From: Actinomycetales bacterium
GTDB lineage: Bacteria; Actinomycetota; Actinomycetes; Actinomycetales; Cellulomonadaceae
Length of the DNA stretch: 64,000 bases
Assembly (NCBI GenBank): GCA_020444245.1
Contig: JAHLLI010000022.1
Location: 25,672-89,671 of the forward strand
Reading direction: 5' to 3'
Part shown: one piece after another, positions 24,572 to 32,403 of the stretch
Position numbering within the stretch: the stretch's first letter is position 1
How the letters are laid out: each line of letters starts with the position of its first letter
Notes under the pieces: model-generated
Told to the model about the DNA's origin: nothing
The model's database searches: none
The model's input: only the letters and a program-made list of their open reading frames with translations
Translations under genes and position numbers: made by a program

Positions 24572-25446
24572 ACGCGCCGACGACGCTCCTGCTGGCCGGC
24601 GCGGGCGCCCTGCTGGGACTCGCGGTGCTCGCGGCGGCGCTCGCGGTGCGTCCCGATCTCCTGCCCGAGCGGCGGCCACGCCGCGACCGCCGCCGCACTG
24701 CGGCGCCGCGCGGTTCGTGGGCGACGTGGCGTTGGCCGATCGCCCTCCTCGCGGGTCTCATCATCGCTGCGGCCACGCGGTGGCTCGTCGTTGGCGCCGT
24801 CGTCGCCGTGACCATCGTGGGCCTGCCGGCTCTGGTGACCACAGCGAAGCGGTCCGCAGCGCGGATCGATCGGCTCGAGGCGGTCGAGGACTGGACCCGT
24901 CGTCTCGCGGACCTGCTCCGCAGCGGCGCCGGCCTCGACCAGGCCCTTCAGCAGAGCGCCGTCAGCGCGCCCGAAGGGATCGCCCCGGAGATCGATGCCC
25001 TGGCCGGGCGGCTCCTGGCTCGCTGGCCGACCGCCGATGCATTGCTCGCACTGGCTGGCGACATCGATGACGCTTCCGCCGACCTGGTGGTCGCCGCCCT
25101 CCTGCTTGGTGCGGAGCGGCGCGGGCCTGGGCTCGCGGACGCGCTAGCCGCGGCGGCCGACTCGGTGGCTGCCGACGTCGCTGCTCGACGAGCTGTTGAA
25201 GCCGAGCGTGCCAAGCCACGGGCGACCGCACAGGCTGTCACCCTCATCACGCTGGGCGTCGTCGCGGTGGGTTCCTTCAACGGCGAGTACCTCCAGCCAT
25301 ACCGTGACCCGCTCGGGCAGCTCGTGCTCGCCGCGCTCGCCGCCGCCTTCGCAGCGTGTCTCTGGTGGATCAGAGGTCTGACCGTCACGGCCCCCGCACC
25401 GCGCATCTTGGCTGGCGCACGCTCCAGCGAGGAGGTGCCCTCGTGA
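24568..25446 (+). CDS. TadB-like pilus platform protein (type II secretion F family)
   Basis: A 292-residue membrane protein with four predicted segments (LLAGAGALLGLAVLAAALAV, PIALLAGLIIAAATRWLVV, QAVTLITLGVVAVGSF, GQLVLAALAAAFAACLWWI) and a central cytoplasmic GspF-like helical bundle (AVEDWTRRLADLLRSGAGLD and ADLVVAALLLGAERRGPGLA). It would form the inner-membrane platform with the TadC-like protein. GTG 24568 overlaps the TadA stop by four bases. Confidence 0.82.
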   Translation: MNAPTTLLLAGAGALLGLAVLAAALAVRPDLLPERRPRRDRRRTAAPRGSWATWRWPIALLAGLIIAAATRWLVVGAVVAVTIVGLPALVTTAKRSAARIDRLEAVEDWTRRLADLLRSGAGLDQALQQSAVSAPEGIAPEIDALAGRLLARWPTADALLALAGDIDDASADLVVAALLLGAERRGPGLADALAAAADSVAADVAARRAVEAERAKPRATAQAVTLITLGVVAVGSFNGEYLQPYRDPLGQLVLAALAAAFAACLWWIRGLTVTAPAPRILAGARSSEEVPS

Positions 25447-26336
25447 TCCTGTGGCAGGCGCTGCTCATCGGCGCCCTCTTCGCGGCCGCCGCGGTGCTCC
25501 TCTATGCGGCGTTCGTTCCGGCCCCACCGGACCTGCGGGACGCCGTCCGTCGGCTGCGCCACGGTGGCGCGGTCGAGAGCAGGCCCGCGATGTCCGGACC
25601 GGCGTGGTGGGGCGCGGCTCGATGCCGGGCCGCACCTCCGCTCGCCCGTCGCCTCAGGCTGGATCGGCACGCGGCCGACCTGGCGGTCCTCGACATCACA
25701 GTTGAGGACCTCGTCGTGCGCAAGGTCGGCTACGCCGTGCTCGGCGCGGTGTTCCCAATCCTCCTCGGGGCGGCTGTCGCGCTCATGGGCGGGCGACTCC
25801 CAGTGGTCGCATCCGGACCCCTGGTGCTGCTGTTCGCCGCAGCGCTCTTCTTCGTCCCCGACATCGACGTGCGCCGCTCGGCCGCCGCCGCGCGCGAGCG
25901 CATGCGACAGGCGGTCTGCGTCTACCTCGAACTCGTCGCGCTCGAGCGGCTCGCTGACGCCGGCTCGAACCAGGCCCTCGAGCGGGCCGCGCGGATCGGC
26001 ACGACTCGCGAGCACGACATGATCCGCCGGGCGTTGCTCGACGCGGAGGTGGACGGGCGCCCGGCCTGGAGTGCGCTGCTCGCCATCGCGGAGCGCACCG
26101 GCGTGAAGGAGCTCGACGACGTCGGCGACATCATGCGCGTCGCCGGATCGGACGGCGCCGCCGTCTACACCACCTTGCGGGCGCGGGCTCAGTCCCTGCG
26201 CACCCAGATGCTGAACGCGTCGAGATCGGCAGCCAACGCTGCCTCGGAGCACATGGTCGTCCCGGTCGCGCTGCTCGGGGTGATCTTCATGGGCCTGATC
26301 GCCTACCCGGCGCTGGTCCGCATCATCTTCGGCTGA
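25443..26336 (+). CDS. TadC-like pilus platform protein
   Basis: A 297-residue membrane protein with segments at the N-terminus (LLIGALFAAAAVLLYAAFV), the middle (GYAVLGAVFPILLGAAVALM and SGPLVLLFAAALFFVPDI) and the C-terminus (VVPVALLGVIFMGLIAYPAL). The cytoplasmic GspF-like part includes YLELVALERLADAGSNQALE and GVKELDDVGDIMRVAGSDGA. It pairs with the TadB-like protein. GTG 25443 overlaps the preceding stop codon by four bases. Confidence 0.8.
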   Translation: MILWQALLIGALFAAAAVLLYAAFVPAPPDLRDAVRRLRHGGAVESRPAMSGPAWWGAARCRAAPPLARRLRLDRHAADLAVLDITVEDLVVRKVGYAVLGAVFPILLGAAVALMGGRLPVVASGPLVLLFAAALFFVPDIDVRRSAAAARERMRQAVCVYLELVALERLADAGSNQALERAARIGTTREHDMIRRALLDAEVDGRPAWSALLAIAERTGVKELDDVGDIMRVAGSDGAAVYTTLRARAQSLRTQMLNASRSAANAASEHMVVPVALLGVIFMGLIAYPALVRIIFG

Positions 26337-26350
26337 CAAGGAGGAAGGCC

Positions 26351-26554
26351 ATGCCCACCGTCGTCGCGATCATCATCGTCCAGGGCTACGTTGCGGGCGC
26401 CGTCCGCCGGGTGCGCGAGCGGTTGCCCAGCGATGACGCCGGCCTCACCACTCTCGAGATCACGATCATCGCCCTCGGGCTGATCGCGATCGCCGCGCTC
26501 CTCGTCGTCGCGCTCACGGCGGCGGTCCAGCGCCGAGTCGATCAGATCACCTGA
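26351..26554 (+). CDS. Flp/TadE-like small pilin with class III-type signal
   Basis: A 67-residue protein with the pattern of a type IVb prepilin: a charged leader (RRVRERLPSDDAG), a probable cleavage after Gly, then LTTLEITIIALGLIAIAALL with glutamate at position +5 of the mature chain. It would be the major pilus subunit (Flp). It has a very strong ribosome binding site (AAGGAGG) eight bases before the ATG, fitting high expression. No prepilin peptidase gene is seen in the window, so processing would rely on one elsewhere. Confidence 0.78.
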   Translation: MPTVVAIIIVQGYVAGAVRRVRERLPSDDAGLTTLEITIIALGLIAIAALLVVALTAAVQRRVDQIT

Positions 26555-26997
26555 TGACGCTCCGCCGTCGGGCTCGGATCGAGCCCCATGAGGGCCACCG
26601 CCGGCCCGGACTGCGGAGCGATGAGGGCTCGACATCGCTGGAGTTGGTGATCGTCTTCCCGGCGGTCCTGCTGCTCATCACGGCACTCATGCAGTACGGG
26701 CTGTGGTTCTTCGCCCGCACGGTCGCGCTCTCGGCCGCCCAGGAGGGTGTGACGGCGGCGAGGGTGCTGAGCGCCACGGCCGCAGATGGGGTGGCTCGCG
26801 CCGAGGAGTACGTCGCTCACAACGGCTCGGACACCCTCTTCGACGTGGCCGTGGAGGCGACCAGCCCAGCGCCCGGAACCGTGGCCGTGGAGGTGCGCGG
26901 ACGGTCTCTCTCGGTGATCCCAGGGATGGCGGGGATCGCGGTCGCCCAGTCCGCGGAAGGACCCGTGGAGGCCTTCACGGAAGCGGGTTCGCCGTGA
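26554..26997 (+). CDS. TadE-like pseudopilin
   Basis: A 147-residue protein of the TadE family. The signature is DEGSTSLELVIVFPAVLLLI, with a Gly before a Ser-Leu-Glu hydrophobic stretch, followed by a globular extracellular part. It starts one base before the previous stop ends (TGATG). TadE proteins are minor pilins of Tad pili. Confidence 0.8.
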   Translation: MTLRRRARIEPHEGHRRPGLRSDEGSTSLELVIVFPAVLLLITALMQYGLWFFARTVALSAAQEGVTAARVLSATAADGVARAEEYVAHNGSDTLFDVAVEATSPAPGTVAVEVRGRSLSVIPGMAGIAVAQSAEGPVEAFTEAGSP

Positions 26998-27452
26998 TGG
27001 CCGCGATGCGCCGACGGCTTCGGGAGGGGCCGGACTCTCGCGACGCCGGTTCGGTGACGCTCGAGCTGGCCGTGCTCACGCCTGCCCTCCTGCTCCTGCT
27101 CGGCCTGCTCGTGCTCGCGGGCCGAGTCCAGGTGGCTCGGTCCGCGGTCGAGCACACGGCGGCCGTGGCCGCCCGCGACGCGTCCCTCGCCCGCACCCTC
27201 GAAGGTGCGAAAGCGGCGGCCGACGACGCGATGGCCCGCGAACTCGAGGCGCAGGACCTCGACTGCGCGCCTGCGACCGCCACGGTGGACGGGACGGGGT
27301 TCGCTGCGCCTCTCGGTCAGGCTGCCGTGGTCAGGGTCACGGTGACCTGCGAACTGAGCATCGCGGACCTCGCCATCCCGGGCCTCCCGGGACAGAAGAC
27401 GGTCACGGCTTCATTCGTCTCGCCTCTGGATGCGCACCGTGCCCGCCCGTAG
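26997..27452 (+). CDS. Second TadE/TadF-like pseudopilin
   Basis: A 151-residue protein with the TadE-type signature DAGSVTLELAVLTPALLLLL and an extracellular domain with two Cys (DCAPATATVDG, VRVTVTCEL). ATG 26997 overlaps the upstream stop (GTGATG); a GTG at 26994 in frame is also possible. It probably is a minor pilin. Confidence 0.78.
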   Translation: MAAMRRRLREGPDSRDAGSVTLELAVLTPALLLLLGLLVLAGRVQVARSAVEHTAAVAARDASLARTLEGAKAAADDAMARELEAQDLDCAPATATVDGTGFAAPLGQAAVVRVTVTCELSIADLAIPGLPGQKTVTASFVSPLDAHRARP

Positions 27453-27921
27453 CCGTCGCAGCCGTGAGAGCCGGATCGGCAGGTGGTGGCGCGAGCGCCT
27501 CGGGACCGACCCCGAGGCAGGCTCGATGACCATCTTCTTCGCCATCACTGTGGTCGGAGTGCTGGTGCTCGTCGGTCTGATCGTTGACGGCGGGAGCAAG
27601 CTCCGCGCCACACAGCGGGTAGATGAGGTTGCCGCTGAGGCGGCCCGTTCCGCGGGCCAGGTGATCGACCTGCCGACGGCAGTCGCCGGGGATGGAGCGA
27701 GGGTCGATGTCGCGGGCGCCGTGGCCGCGGCGAACGCATACCTGTCCGCCGCCGATGTCGCCGGGACGGTCGCGGTCTCCACGGACGGAGCGAGCATCGA
27801 GATCACCACCACCGCCCAGAGTCCAGCCGTGTTCCTCGCAGCGATCGGGATCCCGACCCTGACCGTGACTGGGCACGCGCGAGTCCAGCTCGTCCAAGCC
27901 ATCTCCGGGAGCGGACCATGA
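27430..27921 (+). CDS. TadG-like pilus assembly protein
   Basis: A 163-residue protein: a basic N-terminus (RRSRESRIGRWWRERLG), then DPEAGSMTIFFAITVVGVLV, the membrane-embedded start of TadG-type proteins, and an extracellular domain with VDEVAAEAARSAGQVIDLPT. It is much shorter than full TadG (no von Willebrand A domain), so it is a reduced form. It overlaps the previous gene by 23 bases and the next by four. Confidence 0.75.
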   Translation: MRTVPARSRRSRESRIGRWWRERLGTDPEAGSMTIFFAITVVGVLVLVGLIVDGGSKLRATQRVDEVAAEAARSAGQVIDLPTAVAGDGARVDVAGAVAAANAYLSAADVAGTVAVSTDGASIEITTTAQSPAVFLAAIGIPTLTVTGHARVQLVQAISGSGP

Positions 27922-30900
27922 CCACGACTCATCGTCCCGCGACCACCCGCGGCTGGGACACCGTCGCAAGAGGCTTCGGCGCACTCCTGGCGCTCGCGGT
28001 GATCCTGGTAGGGATCCCGGCTGCGCTCCTGACGCTGTCACCGGTGCATCTGCCGTCACGTCTGCCCAACTGGGACGAGTTCACCGGTGTGTGGACCCGG
28101 CCCGACGACGGCACTGCGGTCTGGGGCATCCTCACGGTGGCCGCTTGGGCGTGCTGGCTGGTCTTCACTGCACAGGTGGTGGCGAGCCTGGTCGCACAGG
28201 TCCGCCGGGTCGAGGTGCCGGTCGTGCACGGGATCGCGTGGCTGCAGCGCGGCGCCTCGAGCCTGGTCGCGGCTGCGGTGCTGATGCTGACGACCCCGAG
28301 CGCCGGGATGTCCGCCGGTGGCGCGGCCTCAAGTGCGGCCGCGGCCGAGGTTCGGCCGACCTCGCCACCGGCCGCTCCGAAGGCGGTCTCGCCGCGTCCT
28401 CCACGGGTCGCCGACTCTGCTGTCGCGCTGCAGCGTTCGTCGGCGTCGACCTCGTCCGCGGATGATCCCGGCCCGGACGTGGTGGACGTGCACCCCACGG
28501 TGGTCGTCGAACCGAACGACACCCTGTGGGACCTCGCCGAGCGCCACCTCGGGTCGGGGCCGCGCTACGTCGAGATCGCCGCGCTCAACCGGGGTGTCCA
28601 ACAGGCTGATGGCCGGGCACTCACCGACGCGCACTGGATCTACCCCGGGTGGGTACTCCGCCTGCCGATGGACGCCGCGAACGTTCCGCCGGCCCGGTCG
28701 GGCGCCAACACTGCGCAGGCGCCGAGCGACGGCGGGGTCTATGTCGTCGCGCCGGGAGACACGCTCTGGGGCATCGCCGAGATGCTCCTGGGCGACGGTG
28801 CCCGCTTCGGCGAGATCGTCAGGCTCAACGTCGGCGTGCGGCAGCCGGACGGCACTGCGCTCACCGATCCGGACCTGATCAGGCCAGGGTGGCGTCTCAC
28901 CCTTCCCCGAGAGGTGCGCCCAGCGGAGCCGACCGAGCCCGCCGGGGCGTCGCCGGCACCGGCCACCAACGCCGAGCCGACGCCAGACCCCCTACCGGTC
29001 CCGGTGGCAACCGCGACGCAGCCGCCAGAGACCGGAGCCGAGGGGCCGGCTGCGGCCGCGCCGCGGCACCTCGCCGACAGTGAGCCCGAGACACCCGCAC
29101 CGTCGTCTGGCGCGAGCACCAACGACTCTGACCTGTCCGACGACGACCTCGAGCTCGAGGCCGAGCCGCGCCCCATCGCTGGCCTCGTGCTCGGGATGAC
29201 GGGACTGGGCGCGGCCCTGGTCATCGGCGAACTGGCTCGGCGTCGGGCCAGGCAGCGCCGCCTGCGGCGTACGGGAGAACGCGTGCCTCTCCCGGCGCCG
29301 GGTTCTGGTGCCGCTACCGCCGAAGCCGAGCTGCGGCGCGCGGTCCCGATGCTGACCCTCGACCAGATCGATCTCGCGATGCGTCGGATCGCGATCGGTA
29401 GCCGAGCGCAAGACCGCGATCTGCCGCGCATCCAGGCGGTCCTGGTCGGAGCCGACGGCGTCGAACTCCTGCTGGCAGACGACGACCCAGACCCGGTCCC
29501 GCCCTTCACGCTGGTCGCACCCCGACGTTGGGCCGCTGCGAACTCCGCTGTCCTCGATGGTGAGAACTGGCCGGGCGAGAACCCTTACCCGAACCTGGTG
29601 AGCGTCGGACTGCACGGGACTCGGACGGTCCTACTCAACCTGGAGGCGGCCGGAACGCTCTCGATCGTCGGTGACCCCGCGATGTGTGTCGCTGCCCTGC
29701 GGGGGATCGCGTGCGAGCTGGCTTGCCGCGCCTTCGACGTCCGCCTCGCGCCGCACGTCACCGCGGAGCTCGGTGAGCTGCTGGACAACGACAACCCGGA
29801 GATCCTCTCGGTCACCGTTCCCGACAGCGCCTTCTACGAATCCCAACTCACGGGCTACTTCGCCCACTTCCGCGAACACGGCCTGCGCGATGTGCTGGAC
29901 GCCCGACGCGACCCCGACCGCGCGGAAGGGTGGCTCACGGCGGTCCACCTCGGCTCGCCCGTTCCGGACCTCGACGCCGCCCCCTGGTCGGGTCTGGCGG
30001 TCGTCGCAGTGGGCGAGCACGGCGGGTGGCGGCTCGTTGTGGACCCGGACGGGGCCGGGCGCCTCGACCCGCTGGGGCTCGACCTGGCGGTCGCACACCT
30101 CGACGAGTCGGCCTGGTCGGGCTTGATGGACTCGCTCCACGCCGCTCGAGAGGAACCCCCGCGACGACCCGCCCTGAAGGATCAACCGACCGCCTCCGAG
30201 GAACTCGCGGTCGTACGCGAGTCGCTCGGTCCGGCGCCCGAGCCGGTGCTCGGTGATCTCGACGTCCTCGACTTCGGGCCCCTGAGCCAAGACGGGCCCG
30301 AGGAAGACGCGCGCGCACCACGCGTCCTGATGCTCGGGCGGCCGGCGGTCGTCTTCGACAGCGCGACCGCGAAGCCCCAACGGGAGAGACGTCTGACCGA
30401 GATCGTGGCGTTCCTGGCTCTCAACCCTGGCGCGTCGACCGAGGCGCTCGATGCCCTCCTCGGCCGTGGCAAACGCGTGAGCAACGCCAACCGGAACGCG
30501 TACATTTCCCGCGCCCGTGCCTGGCTCGGCCAGGCTCCCGACGGCGAGCCCTACCTTCCGCTGCTGACCGCTCGGGACGACTACCGGCTGCACCCGGCCG
30601 TGCGTACCGACTGGGACGACTTCCGTGAACTGCTCCGCGCCGGTGTAGACGCCGAAGCCGACGGCGCTCCGGCCCTGCGTGCCGCGCTCGACCTGGTCCG
30701 CGGAAGACCGTTCGCCGATGCCGCGGTTGGGACCTACGACTGGGCCGAGCCAGTCATCCATCAGATGATCGACCAGATCGTCGACGCCGCTCATCTGTAT
30801 GCCGCGATCGCGGGCGATGGCGAGTACCGCTCGGTCCAGGAGGCACTAGCGATCGCGCTCGGCGTGGACCCGTGCAACGAACTGCTGTACCGGGATGCGA

Positions 30901-31061
30901 TCGAAGCGGCGCATCGTGTCGGCGACTCGGGCGAAGTCGACCGGCTCATCAAGCGTCTCGAGCAGCTGATCCGTGAGATCGATCCCGAGGACGGTTTGGA
31001 GCCCGAGACGGAACAACTGGTGCGGCGGGTGCGGTCGTACTCACGGGGCCGGGCCCCGTAG
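27918..31061 (+). CDS. LysM-membrane-SARP/BTAD fusion protein
   Basis: A 1047-residue protein joining wall binding and transcription-type domains. Three N-terminal hydrophobic segments (FGALLALAVILVGIPAALL, VWGILTVAAWACWLVFTAQV, SLVAAAVLMLTTPS) come first. Two LysM modules follow, about residues 194-250 (VVEPNDTLWDLAERHLGSG) and 274-330 (YVVAPGDTLWGIAEMLLGDG). After a Pro/Ala linker there is one membrane segment (GLVLGMTGLGAALVIGEL, about 420-440). The C-terminal part (about 800-1047) shows a winged helix (RLTEIVAFLALNPGASTEAL, SNANRNAYISRARAWLG) and a BTAD region, as in SARP activators. LysM would face the wall and the SARP part the cytoplasm, suggesting signalling. It is the last gene of the coupled pilus operon. 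Confidence 0.82.
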   Translation: MTTTHRPATTRGWDTVARGFGALLALAVILVGIPAALLTLSPVHLPSRLPNWDEFTGVWTRPDDGTAVWGILTVAAWACWLVFTAQVVASLVAQVRRVEVPVVHGIAWLQRGASSLVAAAVLMLTTPSAGMSAGGAASSAAAAEVRPTSPPAAPKAVSPRPPRVADSAVALQRSSASTSSADDPGPDVVDVHPTVVVEPNDTLWDLAERHLGSGPRYVEIAALNRGVQQADGRALTDAHWIYPGWVLRLPMDAANVPPARSGANTAQAPSDGGVYVVAPGDTLWGIAEMLLGDGARFGEIVRLNVGVRQPDGTALTDPDLIRPGWRLTLPREVRPAEPTEPAGASPAPATNAEPTPDPLPVPVATATQPPETGAEGPAAAAPRHLADSEPETPAPSSGASTNDSDLSDDDLELEAEPRPIAGLVLGMTGLGAALVIGELARRRARQRRLRRTGERVPLPAPGSGAATAEAELRRAVPMLTLDQIDLAMRRIAIGSRAQDRDLPRIQAVLVGADGVELLLADDDPDPVPPFTLVAPRRWAAANSAVLDGENWPGENPYPNLVSVGLHGTRTVLLNLEAAGTLSIVGDPAMCVAALRGIACELACRAFDVRLAPHVTAELGELLDNDNPEILSVTVPDSAFYESQLTGYFAHFREHGLRDVLDARRDPDRAEGWLTAVHLGSPVPDLDAAPWSGLAVVAVGEHGGWRLVVDPDGAGRLDPLGLDLAVAHLDESAWSGLMDSLHAAREEPPRRPALKDQPTASEELAVVRESLGPAPEPVLGDLDVLDFGPLSQDGPEEDARAPRVLMLGRPAVVFDSATAKPQRERRLTEIVAFLALNPGASTEALDALLGRGKRVSNANRNAYISRARAWLGQAPDGEPYLPLLTARDDYRLHPAVRTDWDDFRELLRAGVDAEADGAPALRAALDLVRGRPFADAAVGTYDWAEPVIHQMIDQIVDAAHLYAAIAGDGEYRSVQEALAIALGVDPCNELLYRDAIEAAHRVGDSGEVDRLIKRLEQLIREIDPEDGLEPETEQLVRRVRSYSRGRAP

Positions 31062-31126
31062 GCGACCGGCCCGCGGTGGGTCCGGCCAGGGTGCTAGGCG
31101 CATGGCTGCTGCAGGGCACGTCGCGG

Positions 31127-31142
31127 TAAAGTGCTGATCATG
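31127..31142 (+). promoter_or_regulatory. -10 box for a leaderless start
   Basis: TAAAGT (31127-31132) fits TANNNT and lies seven bases before ATG 31140. No ribosome binding site precedes either this ATG or the in-frame GTG at 31131. Confidence 0.45.
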
Positions 31143-32087
31143 GGGGGCTCCGAGTTGCGGGCGTTTCGGGACAGGTTTTGGGCTGCGCTTGGTGAGTGGA
31201 ACGCCGCCCACCCCAGCGTCTACCCGATCGTCACCACGATCGCGGCGACAGTGGGTGGCGCGCTCTTGACGGTGGTCCTGTGGGTCGGAGTCGGCCTACT
31301 TGTGTTGGTCGCCGCTGTCATCTTCGCCGAGACGAAGAGTGCTGCCTCGTGGCAGACGGCGTTCCGGAAGGAAGCGGCGGACCAGTGTGAGGCTCTCCGT
31401 CTTGCCGACCGCGAAGCGCATCAGGCGGTGGTCGAGGAGTTGCGTCATGAGGGCCAGCGGGCGGTGGCGAAGGGCGCGAAGCGTGCCAAGCACCGTGCGC
31501 AGGGCGAGCAGAGGCTGGCATTCGACGCGGGCCTCAGCCCGCTCATCGAGTCGGTGCAGGTCCTGATCGACGCGGCCCCGTCCCGCCGTCGGAGCCTCAT
31601 GCAGGCGACCTACGCAAACACAGTGAACGCGATCTCTCTACTCGTCGGTGGGGGCAACCCGGCGTCCCTCAGGACGGTCATCTACCTCGTGGACGAAGCG
31701 ACGAACGCCGAGCCGCGATCGCGGTCGATGTCCGTCGGCTACGAGCACGGGCGTCGCCCGTTGCGTGCGAAGCCGCTCGTTGAGGGAGGCCCTCGTGGTC
31801 GGCGGCCCTTCAGTGACCTCGACGATGGCCGAGCCAGGATCGTGGCGGACATCGAGGATGACCCAGAGCACGACGGCCTTGAGCCGAACGGGTACAGGTC
31901 CTACGGACTCGTGCCGATCGTGTCGACAGAGGGGAAGAGGTATGGGCTCCTCTGGGTCGACTCGCCTATAGTGAGCGGCTTGAACCAACTGCACGAGCCG
32001 GCGCTCGATGTCATCGCGCGGGTCTTGGCGCTCGCGCTCAAGGTTCACGACTCGGCGGGTCGCCGGGCCGGAACCGGCCAGGTTTGA
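31140..32087 (+). CDS. Membrane protein with GAF-like cytoplasmic domain
   Basis: A 315-residue protein: membrane segments near the N-terminus (SVYPIVTTIAATVGGALLTV, then VLWVGVGLLVLVAAVIFAET), a charged coiled-coil stretch (ADQCEALRLADREAHQAVVE, RAVAKGAKRAKHRAQGEQ) and a C-terminal alpha/beta domain with YGLVPIVSTEGKRYGLLWVD and DVIARVLALALKVHDSAGR. The last pieces look like the final strands and helix of a GAF domain. Function is unknown; a membrane sensor is plausible. The leaderless ATG at 31140 was preferred to GTG 31131. Confidence 0.55.
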   Translation: MGGSELRAFRDRFWAALGEWNAAHPSVYPIVTTIAATVGGALLTVVLWVGVGLLVLVAAVIFAETKSAASWQTAFRKEAADQCEALRLADREAHQAVVEELRHEGQRAVAKGAKRAKHRAQGEQRLAFDAGLSPLIESVQVLIDAAPSRRRSLMQATYANTVNAISLLVGGGNPASLRTVIYLVDEATNAEPRSRSMSVGYEHGRRPLRAKPLVEGGPRGRRPFSDLDDGRARIVADIEDDPEHDGLEPNGYRSYGLVPIVSTEGKRYGLLWVDSPIVSGLNQLHEPALDVIARVLALALKVHDSAGRRAGTGQV

Positions 32088-32100
32088 GAGGCTGAGGAAC

Positions 32101-32298
32101 GTGACAACCGGTGGAACCGCCGTGCGGATGCCGAAGAACGCGGTGAAGGTTTCGCGGAAGCGCGCACGCCCGCTTTCAGCAGGTGACATCGCGATACTGC
32201 GACACAAGGCGATGCGCGAGACGGCACTGGCCGACGAGAAGCGGCGCGCTGCCATCGCGCGGGCAGCAGAGCGGGACCGGGCCGCTCTCAAGGGCTAG
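32101..32298 (+). CDS. Small basic hypothetical protein
   Basis: A 65-residue, lysine- and arginine-rich protein beginning at GTG 32101 behind GAGG, 13 bases after the upstream gene. The segment LSAGDIAILRHKAMRETALA is helical and the C-terminus is a charged helix. No family is recognised. It ends about 100 bases before the left end of the IS1380 element. Confidence 0.5.
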   Translation: MTTGGTAVRMPKNAVKVSRKRARPLSAGDIAILRHKAMRETALADEKRRAAIARAAERDRAALKG

Positions 32299-32398
32299 CG
32301 GCCGAGCCACACAGCTGCCATCGCGCTCGCATCGCCGGGCCGATTCCCCTTGTTCGCGTGGCCGGTCACCACGCGGGAGCGTCCGTGCGCCTCCGTGA

Positions 32399-32403
32399 CT
32401 GAG
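32399..32403. repeat. Target-site duplication, left copy (CTGAG)
   Basis: Identical to 34059-34063 and directly flanking the IS1380 terminal repeat. Confidence 0.8.
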
